A stretch of 7,322 nucleotides of DNA from Chloroflexota bacterium. GTDB taxonomy: Bacteria; Chloroflexota; UBA6077; JACCZL01. Made by a program: the position numbers and the translations under genes. The notes below the pieces were generated by a model. It did no database searches. It was not told where the DNA came from and saw only the letters and a list, made by a program, of their open reading frames with translations. Of the stretch, positions 1 through 6,128 are shown piece by piece. Numbering within the stretch: the stretch's first letter is position 1; each line of letters starts with the position of its first letter. The stretch is taken from contig JACCZL010000412.1 in NCBI GenBank assembly GCA_013695975.1, positions 1-7,322 of the forward strand, read 5' to 3'.

Positions 1-229
1 TCGCCTCGAAGGCCTGTGCGTCGTTCGGCCCGAGGCCGCGCGCCAGGTCAGGCCGTGCGAGAAGTGGCCCGATGAGTGGAGCGACCGAGACGCGCGGGCC
101 GAACCAGAGGAACAGGTCCAGCGCCACTGGCCCGAGCACCAGCCAAGGGCGACGGTTGACGATCCGATAGCCCGCCGAGAGCGTGTCGACTACCCCGAAC
201 AGGCGCGATCCAGTCGACCGCGCCAACAT
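1..229 (-). CDS. Probable membrane protein, N-terminal fragment (partial)
   Basis: Translating the minus strand from the ATG at 229 gives 76 uninterrupted codons running off the left edge, so the C-terminus is missing. After about 25 polar or mixed residues there is an NRRPW motif (residues 25-29), then a hydrophobic stretch at about 29-46 containing VLGPVALDLFLWFGP. This looks like a first transmembrane helix preceded by a positive-inside cluster. A purine-rich GAGAGA lies just upstream of the ATG and could act as a weak ribosome-binding site. Third positions are G/C-rich, as in neighbouring genes, which supports coding. I do not recognise the family and infer only an inner-membrane location. 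A TAAAAT hexamer (253 down to 248 on the minus strand) could be a -10 box, but no matching -35 box is visible. The gene lies downstream of the RTX-repeat gene and is separated from it by a hairpin terminator candidate. Confidence 0.62.
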   Translation of the reverse strand, partial: MLARSTGSRLFGVVDTLSAGYRIVNRRPWLVLGPVALDLFLWFGPRVSVAPLIGPLLARPDLARGLGPNDAQAFEA

Positions 230-297
230 GGGCTCTCTCACGTACAGATTTTACCAGTTTTGGGCCCCCGACAGGTAGGCCGACAGGGGGCGCGAAA

Positions 298-321
298 GCG
301 GGGGGCATCACTGCCCCCCGC
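298..321 (-). terminator. Candidate terminator hairpin downstream of the RTX-repeat gene
   Basis: GCGGGGGGCA and TGCCCCCCGC form a perfect 10-bp stem around a TCAC loop. It lies 88 bases beyond the stop of the RTX-repeat gene and about 70 bases before the next minus-strand start. On the minus strand the stem is followed only by TTT, so the T-tract is weak. It could act as an intrinsic terminator of low dependence on uridines or simply as an mRNA 3' stabiliser. The rest of 322-408 holds only a GGCCGGCC palindrome and nothing else recognisable. Confidence 0.5.
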
Positions 322-408
322 GCTCACAGGCTGCGCTATCTCGCTCGAGTGAGGCCGGCCGGCGACAGGTGGTCTGACGCCGACTCCCGTCGAGAGGGCC
401 TCCGTTGT

Positions 409-948
409 TTACGGGCTACCGCTCTCGCAGTCGATCGTGGTGTCCGCCCCCGCCTGGCCCTGGCAGTTGTCCGTGTCCAGGCCGCCGTTGAGCGTGTCGT
501 CGTTGGCGCCGCCAAGTAGGGTGTCATCGCCGCTGGCGCCGAAGATCGTGTCGTTACCGGCCCCGCCCTCGAGCCGGTCGTTGCCAGGGCCGCCATTGAT
601 GGTGTCGTTGCCGGCGCCACCGAAGATAGTGTCGTTACCGTCCTCGCCGAAGAGGGTGTCGTTGCCGGCGCCGCCGTCGACCCGGTCAGGGCCGCCACCG
701 CTGCAGACGGTGTCGTTACCGTTGCCGGCGTTGATCGTGTCGGGGCCCGGGCTGCCGACGATCACGTCGTTGCCGCCGGTACCGGTGATCGTCCCACCGC
801 CGGTTCCGCTCCCGGATCGATCGATCGTCGCAGGCAGGCCGTTGCAGGCCGACTGTTGGAGAATGCCGGCAAGCGCGGAGCCCACCGGCGACGCCAACAG
901 TACCGCCGCGAGGCCAATCGCCGTGAACGAACCCAGAATCCTTCGCAT
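409..948 (-). CDS. Secreted calcium-binding RTX-type nonapeptide repeat protein
   Basis: This 179-residue protein begins with a clear Sec signal peptide: MRRIL, a hydrophobic core, then a SALA-G cleavage motif after residue 27. A short linker with Cys35 leads into 13 consecutive nine-residue units (residues 58-174) of the form x-G-N-D-T-I-x-G-G, the RTX / haemolysin-type calcium-binding signature that folds as a parallel beta-roll binding Ca2+ in the turns. Cysteines also occur at 82, 162 and 174. The protein is almost all repeat, with no toxin, protease or lipase domain, so the likely role is an extracellular or wall-associated structural or calcium-binding protein. An upstream in-frame ATG at 1041 was rejected: the ATG at 948 directly precedes the signal peptide and has GGAAGGA as a ribosome-binding site. 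RTX proteins of Gram-negatives usually leave by type I secretion with a C-terminal signal; here an N-terminal signal is seen instead. Transcribed alone, with its own promoter candidate. Confidence 0.88.
   Translation of the reverse strand: MRRILGSFTAIGLAAVLLASPVGSALAGILQQSACNGLPATIDRSGSGTGGGTITGTGGNDVIVGSPGPDTINAGNGNDTVCSGGGPDRVDGGAGNDTLFGEDGNDTIFGGAGNDTINGGPGNDRLEGGAGNDTIFGASGDDTLLGGANDDTLNGGLDTDNCQGQAGADTTIDCESGSP
427..777 (-). repeat. Tandem 27-bp repeat tract encoding 13 RTX nonapeptides
   Basis: The coding strand holds 13 units of 27 bp, each encoding one nonapeptide, with no register break. The central units (such as AGNDTLFGE, DGNDTIFGG, AGNDTINGG and AGNDTIFGA) are the most alike. 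The outer units diverge, and unit 12 (LDTDNCQGQ) has lost the consensus glycine. On the plus strand the pattern shows as recurring GGTGTCGTTGCCGGCG-like segments. This is typical of growth by unequal crossing-over followed by divergence. Confidence 0.88.
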
Positions 949-1011
949 CGCTGTCCTTCCTCGCACGGCCGACGAGCCGTCGTCGCCGGTACGTCCGAGC
1001 TTTCCACCAAT

Positions 1012-1041
1012 ACGATAAGTCCGCGCCCCCGCCGGTGTCAA
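1012..1041 (-). promoter_or_regulatory. Promoter candidate for the RTX-repeat gene
   Basis: On the minus strand a perfect -35 hexamer TTGACA (1041 down to 1036) is followed after 18 bases by TATCGT (1017 down to 1012), a 4/6 match to TATAAT. The predicted start of transcription is near 1005, giving a leader of about 57 nt that contains the GGAAGGA ribosome-binding site and a small CGACGA/TCGTCG stem-loop (within about 967-985). The remainder of the 949-1154 gap, towards the end of the DAHP-synthase-like gene, shows only a weak TGAGC/GCTCA stem around that gene's stop. Confidence 0.55.
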
Positions 1042-1154
1042 AGGGTCTTCGTCGAGGGCGCAGCTGATCGCGGCAACGACGAGCCGGGGCGTCGTCTTCA
1101 GGAAGTTGAACGCCGGGCTGCTGTCTCAGGGGTCGGGTGAGCCGAAACGCGTGC

Positions 1155-2171
1155 TCAGGCTGTGCGGCGATTGAGGGCGGCCCGGGTCGCGACGAGGCGC
1201 GGGATGAGTGTGGTCAGCTCGGCGATCGGCAGTGATTGGGGGCCGGCGCTGGCCTCGTCGGCTTCGCCGAGGTGGACGTCGACGAGGAGGCCATCTGCGC
1301 CGGCGGCGATCGCCGCCAGGGAAAGATCGGGCACGATCTCCCAGTGATCGGCCGGTAGGCTCGGGTTGGCCAGGATCGGGAGGTGACTCAGACGCTTGGC
1401 GACGGCGATCGCGCTAAAGTCGAGGGTGGCGCGGACCGATGGCTCGAACGTGCGGATGCCCTGCTCGCAGAGGGCGAGGCGCATGTTGCCGGCCTTGAGG
1501 GCCCGCTCGGCGACCATCAGCCACTCCTCGACCGTCGCCGACGGTCCGCGGCAAAGGAAGACTGGGCGGTCGCCCTGGCCGGCCTCCTTGACCAGGGGAA
1601 AGTTCTGCATCTGCTGGCCAGGCACCTGGAGGGCGTCCGCGTGGCGGCTGAGGCGATCGACCTCGACCGGCTCCCAGACGTCGACGACGACTGGCAGGCC
1701 GACCTCGGCGCGAAGCTCGTCGAGCGCGGACACGAGGTCGTGGCGCAGCTCGCCGCCATCACCCCGTCCGGCCCAGAACGCCTGGGCGCCCGCCGCGCGG
1801 GCCGCGCGGCCCAGGGCCACCAGCTCCTGGGCAGAGCGCGGACGCGAGCTGCCGGCGAACACGACGACGCCTGCTCCGACCCGAGCCTCGCCGAGCGCGA
1901 ACTGGGTTCCGGCTGGGCGGACCTCGCGACTGGCGAGCTTGAACGGTCGGGTCGTCCAGTCGACGCGCTCGACGCCAGGCAGCGCCTGGAGCTCGTCGCG
2001 GAGGGCCTCGTCTGCGTCGAGTGGGCCCGCGCTGGCCGCCGCGGGGAGGACGGCGATGACGTTCCGCTCCTCACCGTGGAAGACGTAAGCCCCGAGCCTG
2101 GCGGCCTCGATCCGACGGACGACGCGGGCCGTTGCCGCCTCTTCGGCCCGCTGCTGCATGACGACGATCAC
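1155..2171 (-). CDS. DAHP synthase-like protein with degenerate active site
   Basis: This 338-residue protein is a full-length homologue of type I-beta 3-deoxy-7-phosphoheptulonate synthase, which condenses phosphoenolpyruvate and erythrose-4-phosphate as the first shikimate step. Residues 1-65 form the ferredoxin-like regulatory domain (HGEERNVIAVL at 32-42), followed by the linker RPFKLASRE (75-83) and the TIM barrel. Barrel landmarks remain: MQNFPLVKEAG (188-198), SATVEEWL (211-218), LCEQGIRTFE (234-243), LDFSAI, SHLPI and AAIAAGADGLL. The catalytic elements are altered. The usual AGPCSVE is AGSSRPR (Cys to Ser109), DPSH is NPSL (Leu272), the metal-binding Glu is Asp298, and the SDG Asp is Ala309. 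The KPRTSP loop is absent (residues 131-145), and the Lys of LLKRG is Cys207. The GTG start was chosen because it precedes the family's N-terminal strand and overlaps the upstream stop as GTGA; an ORF extension to 2309 is an artefact. Family membership is clear, but activity is doubtful, so no symbol is given. Confidence 0.85.
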   Translation of the reverse strand: MIVVMQQRAEEAATARVVRRIEAARLGAYVFHGEERNVIAVLPAAASAGPLDADEALRDELQALPGVERVDWTTRPFKLASREVRPAGTQFALGEARVGAGVVVFAGSSRPRSAQELVALGRAARAAGAQAFWAGRGDGGELRHDLVSALDELRAEVGLPVVVDVWEPVEVDRLSRHADALQVPGQQMQNFPLVKEAGQGDRPVFLCRGPSATVEEWLMVAERALKAGNMRLALCEQGIRTFEPSVRATLDFSAIAVAKRLSHLPILANPSLPADHWEIVPDLSLAAIAAGADGLLVDVHLGEADEASAGPQSLPIAELTTLIPRLVATRAALNRRTA

Positions 2172-2857
2172 GGTCGGCTCCCGGTCTCTTCGGCGGTCAG
2201 CGCGGCGAGGTGGGCCGCGTCGCCGTGGCGGAGGACCTGACCGATCTCGGTCGCGGGGTCCCAGGCGATCTCGGTCAGGCTCGCGTTCGGGACGACCCAT
2301 TTGCGCCAACGGGCGGCCGACTCACCGTGGAGGATCGTCAGGAAGACGGCGATCACCCCGCCGTGGGTGACCACGGTCACAGCCTGGCCGGGATGGGCCT
2401 GGGCGATCCGATCGACGACCCGCCGGACCCGCTCGCTGAAGCCGCTCCGGGACTCACCGCTCGGCCAGACGAAGTCGTCCCGCTCGGCGTCTTCGTCGCC
2501 CGCCAGCAGATCGGCATAGGCAGTCCTGAGCTCTTCGAAGGGGCGACCGTCCATCTCGCCGAAGTACATCTCGCGGAGATCGTCGAGCAAGATCGGCTCG
2601 TGACCGGTCAGCGCTCCGATCGCCTCGGCGGTCCGTCGGGCCCGCACGAGAGGGCTCGAGTAGATGGCCGCGGTGTGCCCGTGGGCGCGGTTGACGTGAT
2701 CGGCGACGAGCTCGACCTGGGCCTCGCCGCGCGCGCTCAGGTCGGCGTCAGTCCAGCCGGACAGCCGCAGGACGACGTTGTCGTTGGTCTCGGCATGGCG
2801 CACCAGCAGGAGCGTGGTCGGGTTTGGCCCCATGTCGAGTGGGGATGTGTCGTTCAC
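2168..2857 (-). CDS. Histidine phosphatase family protein (phosphoglycerate-mutase-like)
   Basis: The 229-residue protein is a complete branch-1 histidine phosphatase. The phosphate pocket shows LLLVRHAET (16-24) with Arg20 and nucleophile His21, SSPLVRARRTAEAI (67-80) with further arginines, LREMYFGEMDG (94-104) with probable general acid Glu96, and VVTHGG (162-167) with the second catalytic His165. GWTDADLSARG and WPSGES are also family-typical. Such proteins (GpmB / cobalamin phosphatase / broad phosphatase group) act in the cytoplasm on small phospho-compounds; sequence alone does not fix the substrate. Eno, gap and pgk across the divergent gap make a role near 3-phosphoglycerate tempting but unproven. 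Its TGA overlaps the GTG of the DAHP-synthase-like gene, so the two are probably one translationally coupled unit. The GTG at 2857 fits a leaderless transcript; an ATG at 2833 (codon 9) is the alternative, and neither has a clear ribosome-binding site. Confidence 0.9.
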   Translation of the reverse strand: MNDTSPLDMGPNPTTLLLVRHAETNDNVVLRLSGWTDADLSARGEAQVELVADHVNRAHGHTAAIYSSPLVRARRTAEAIGALTGHEPILLDDLREMYFGEMDGRPFEELRTAYADLLAGDEDAERDDFVWPSGESRSGFSERVRRVVDRIAQAHPGQAVTVVTHGGVIAVFLTILHGESAARWRKWVVPNASLTEIAWDPATEIGQVLRHGDAAHLAALTAEETGSRP

Positions 2858-2863
2858 GCACGG

Positions 2864-2869
2864 ATGGTA
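2864..2869 (-). promoter_or_regulatory. -10 box candidate placing transcription start on the GTG codon
   Basis: On the minus strand TACCAT (2869 down to 2864; matches T, A and final T of TATAAT) ends six bases before the GTG at 2857. That is the normal spacing from a -10 box to the first transcribed base, and no Shine-Dalgarno-like sequence occurs before the GTG or the alternative ATG. No good -35 hexamer is visible. Leaderless initiation of the phosphatase gene is therefore inferred. Confidence 0.35.
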
Positions 2870-2891
2870 GCAGACCGTCGCTACGGCCGAG

Positions 2892-2917
2892 GCACGGACC
2901 CTGCCGTGGGTCCGTGC
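2892..2917. other. Perfect 10-bp inverted repeat in the divergent intergenic region
   Basis: GCACGGACCC (2892-2901) and GGGTCCGTGC (2908-2917) pair perfectly around a 6-base TGCCGT spacer. It sits between the divergent phosphatase start (2857) and the small plus-strand ORF (2934). Its right arm ends three bases before the GGAGGG ribosome-binding site of that ORF. It could be an operator for a dimeric repressor or an mRNA hairpin in the ORF leader. There is no T-tract on either side, so a terminator role is unlikely. Confidence 0.65.
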
Positions 2918-2920
2918 ACG

Positions 2921-2926
2921 GGAGGG
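2921..2926 (+). promoter_or_regulatory. Strong ribosome-binding site of the small ORF at 2934
   Basis: GGAGGG lies 7 bases before the ATG at 2934, close to the ideal Shine-Dalgarno complement. It is among the best ribosome-binding sites in the window and is the main argument that a gene really begins at this ATG, although the frame that follows does not stay convincing. Confidence 0.55.
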
Positions 2927-2933
2927 CAGGCGA

Positions 2934-3121
2934 ATGGACGAACAGACGACTTGTCAACCACCAGACGAGCCGACCGGCGGGGACCCGCCGTGCTGGCAAC
3001 ACTGGTCGACGCGGAGGGACGGTTGGACTCGGCCGACGTCAGGGCCGCAGACGTCGAGCGCATGCGGCGGTATCTGCCCGGTCCGAGTGAGGCGCCGCCT
3101 CGGGAATCAGCGGCGGAGTAG
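2934..3121 (+). pseudogene. Small unidentified gene, probably frameshifted near 3002
   Basis: The ATG at 2934 follows a strong ribosome-binding site. The first 23 codons read MDEQTTC, then a Pro-rich stretch and DPPCWQH, a plausible start for a small soluble protein with cysteines at 7 and 20. Continuing in that frame gives low-complexity Arg/Ser/Gly-rich sequence to a TAA at 3228-3230, which does not look real. Shifting back one base at 3002 gives LVDAEGRLDSADVRAADVER and then MRRYLPG, with strongly G/C third positions and a TAG at 3119-3121. The joined product would be 62 residues. I read this as a gene carrying a one-base deletion or a sequencing error; no slippery heptamer for programmed shifting is seen. 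An alternative is an intact 43-residue protein from a GTG at 2990. I do not recognise the family. The reading is inference from coding style and the ribosome-binding site. Confidence 0.42.
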
Positions 3122-3235
3122 CGGCACGGACCGCCCGGATGCTCCGCCCCACCTATCGGCCCCGGCGCTCTTGACGAGCGGCCAGTCAGGTTTCGGTGGA
3201 GGCGGGTCCGGGCGCGGCCGACCCGTCTAAACGGT

Positions 3236-3245
3236 CAGTTAACTG
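3236..3245. promoter_or_regulatory. Palindromic operator-like site in the 3122-3372 gap
   Basis: CAGTTAACTG is a perfect 10-base palindrome flanked by GGT on the left and, one base displaced, ACC on the right. It stands out as an A/T-rich island in very G/C-rich DNA about 130 bases before the nfeD start. The overlapping TAAAC-GGTCA-GTTAA also has partial dyad symmetry, resembling TetR-type operators. No regulator gene lies beside it, so a function is conjecture. The rest of the 251-base gap holds no gene that I can support. Confidence 0.3.
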
Positions 3246-3330
3246 TACCAGTGAGGCCGCGATCGGACAACGACCGCGACCCCGTCCTTTGGGCACAGTT
3301 TCGTTCAACCCGTAGTGGGTGGGGGAGCGG

Positions 3331-3336
3331 TAGAAT
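3331..3336 (+). promoter_or_regulatory. -10 box candidate upstream of nfeD
   Basis: TAGAAT (5/6 match to TATAAT) stands 36 bases before the ATG of the protease gene, predicting transcription from about 3343 and a leader of about 30 nt. No convincing -35 hexamer occurs at 16-18 bases upstream. The leader contains GGGGGCGA (3356-3363), a modest ribosome-binding site. Confidence 0.4.
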
Positions 3337-3372
3337 GACTGTGGGAGGCGCCCGCTGGGGGCGATCGGCGTC

Positions 3373-4733
3373 ATGCGGTATCTGCTCTGCCTCGTCGTGA
3401 TGGCGGTCGGCCTGCTCGGACTGGTCGAGGGCGCTCGGGCGCAGTCGGCGGTGGGCGAGGTCGACGTATTCGCCGCTCGCGGCGTCGTCAACCCGACGCT
3501 GGCCGGCTCCGTGAGCCGGGCGATCGACCGCTCTGAGCGGGATGGAGCGGTGGTGTTGGTGGTCGAGTTGGACACGCCGGGCGGGCTGGACAGCTCGATG
3601 CGCCAGATCGTCCAGCGGATTCTCGCCTCGCGGGTGCCGGTGATCGTCTACGTCAGTCCGCCCGGCGGGCGGGCCGCCTCAGCCGGCGTCTACATCACGT
3701 ACGCGGCGCATCTGGCGGCGATGGCGCCGAACACGAACATCGGATCGGCCACGCCGGTCGCGGTCGGCGAGGGTGGGGCCGAGACCAAGCTCTCCGAGGA
3801 GATGCGGGCCAAGATCACCAACGACGCGGCCGCCTATCTGCGGAGTCTGGCCGAGCGACGCGGGCGCAACGCCGAATGGGCCGAGCGGGCCGTCCGCGAG
3901 GCGGTCAACGTCACCGAGCAAGAGGCGCTCCGCCAGGGGATCGTCAACGTCGTCGCGACCGATGTGGCCGACCTCCTGCGCCAGGTCGACGGGACCACCG
4001 TCGAGACGGTCGCCGGCAGCGTGCAGCTCCAGACAGCGCAGTCGCCGATCCGCCGCTTCGAGATGAGCTGGGTCGAGGCCTTCCTCCATGCGATCAGCGA
4101 CCCGACCATCGCCTACCTGCTCCTCAGCCTGGGGACGATGGGGCTGTTCCTCGAGCTGTCGAACCCCGGCAGCATCCTGCCCGGCGTCGTCGGCGGGATC
4201 TGCCTTCTGCTCGGGTTCTATGCATTGGGCGCCCTCCCAGTCAACTACGCCGGGCTGCTGCTGATGGGCTTTGCCCTGCTGCTCTTCGGCATCGACCTCT
4301 TTGCCCCGACCCACGGGATCCTGACGGTCGGCGGGGTCGCGGCGTTCGTGCTCGGCTCGCTACTGCTGTTCGACGTGCCGGAGGCGGCGCCCTGGCTGTC
4401 ACTGTCGCTGTGGGCGGTAGCCGGGGTCAGCCTGGCCATGGCCCTCTTCTTCGGGTTCGCCATCGGAGCCGTCGCCCGCGCCCAGCGTCGCACGGTGGTG
4501 ACCGGCCGCGAGGGCCTGCTCGGCCAGGTCGGCCGGGTGCGAAGCGCCCTCGACCCGAGCGGCATGATCTGGGTCGACGGGGCCCTCTGGGAGGCGGTCG
4601 CGGATGGCCAGGCGGTGCCAATCGGCGAGCGGGTCGTCGTGACCGCCCTCGACGGGCTCAGTCTGCGGGTGCGCCCGGCTACTGTGCTATCCTCGTCCAC
4701 AGATCCCCCAGCGACTGCCGAAAGGTCCCTCCC

Positions 4734-4737
<4 letters not shown>
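3373..4737 (+). CDS. nfeD: NfeD-family membrane-bound serine protease (ClpP class)
   Basis: This 454-residue protein has the long NfeD architecture. A signal peptide (residues 1-23, ending ARA) leads to a ClpP-like protease domain at about 28-215. LDTPGG (67-71 region) and PPGGRAASAG (96-105) carry the probable nucleophile Ser103. MAPNTNIGSATPV follows, and Lys147 in KITNDAAAYLRSL is the probable catalytic lysine of the Ser-Lys dyad. About five transmembrane segments follow (near 246-262, 268-286, 291-310, 315-333, 343-368), then a C-terminal OB-fold NfeD domain (378-437; GREGLLGQVGRVRS and GERVVVTALDGLSL). Archaeal relatives cleave the hydrophobic tail of stomatin, suggesting membrane protein quality control; no stomatin gene is in this window. 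An in-frame TAG at 3331-3333 forces the start to be at or after 3373, just before the signal peptide. The stop overlaps the CTG start of enolase by four bases. Confidence 0.95.
4685..4693 (+). promoter_or_regulatory. Extended -10 promoter candidate for enolase inside nfeD
   Basis: TGC-TATCCT is an extended -10 arrangement (TGn followed by a 4/6 match to TATAAT) within the last codons of nfeD. Transcription from about 4700 would give a leader of about 34 nt before enolase, including the GAAAGG ribosome-binding site (4720-4725). No -35 hexamer is seen, which extended -10 promoters can tolerate. It would let enolase be expressed independently of nfeD. Confidence 0.33.
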
Positions 4738-6017
<1,280 letters not shown>

Positions 6018-6019
6018 GA

Positions 6020-6112
6020 TAACCTAACCCCCGAGCCCCCTTCCCTAGAGGAGAGCGGGGAACCCCACCCCTGTCTCCTCTCCTCTGTAGGGAGAGGCTT
6101 GGGGGTAGGTTA
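6020..6112. repeat. Long imperfect palindrome between eno and gap (dispersed-repeat-like)
   Basis: The outer arm TAACCTAACCCCC (6020-6032) pairs with GGGGGTAGGTTA (6101-6112) with one bulged A. Inner pairing continues through AGCC/GGCT-like segments, TCCCT with AGGGA, and a perfect 9-bp AGAGGAGAG (6047-6055) with CTCTCCTCT (6078-6086). A small GGGG-AA-CCCC hairpin fits in the loop. The element fills almost the whole eno-gap space, beginning 2 bases after the eno stop and ending 6 bases before the gap ribosome-binding site. C-rich palindromes of this style occur as dispersed intergenic repeats in some Chloroflexota and cyanobacterial genomes, as far as I recall. In RNA it would form a large stem that could stabilise eno mRNA, attenuate read-through into gap, or both. 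Confidence 0.8.
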
Positions 6113-6118
6113 GGTCAA

Positions 6119-6123
6119 GGAGG
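6119..6123 (+). promoter_or_regulatory. Consensus ribosome-binding site of gap
   Basis: GGAGG, within AAGGAGGA (6117-6124), is a full Shine-Dalgarno core 5 bases before the ATG at 6129. It fixes the gap start and is far stronger than the sites of eno or pgk, suggesting high translation of GAPDH. Confidence 0.85.
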
Positions 6124-6128
6124 ACCAC

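Noticed and set aside
2172..2309. N-terminal extension of the DAHP-synthase-like protein to an upstream ATG
   Set aside because: The added 46 residues are almost all Arg/Pro/Asp/Gly and lie inside the phosphatase C-terminus. The family N-terminus begins at the GTG at 2171.
2210..2989. Plus-strand frame antisense to the phosphatase and running into the small ORF
   Set aside because: The part over the phosphatase is shadow sequence. Only its last 40 or so codons look coding, and these are treated as the second half of the frameshifted small gene.
2990..3020. Programmed -1 ribosomal frameshift in the small ORF
   Set aside because: No X-XXY-YYZ slippery heptamer is present at the break and the nearby stem lies upstream, not downstream. 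A one-base deletion or sequence error is the simpler explanation.
3876..4733. Upstream extension of the enolase frame, giving a 713-residue protein
   Set aside because: The extra 286 residues overlap nfeD in another frame and are Arg/Pro/Gly-rich with no domain. Enolase homology begins exactly at the CTG.
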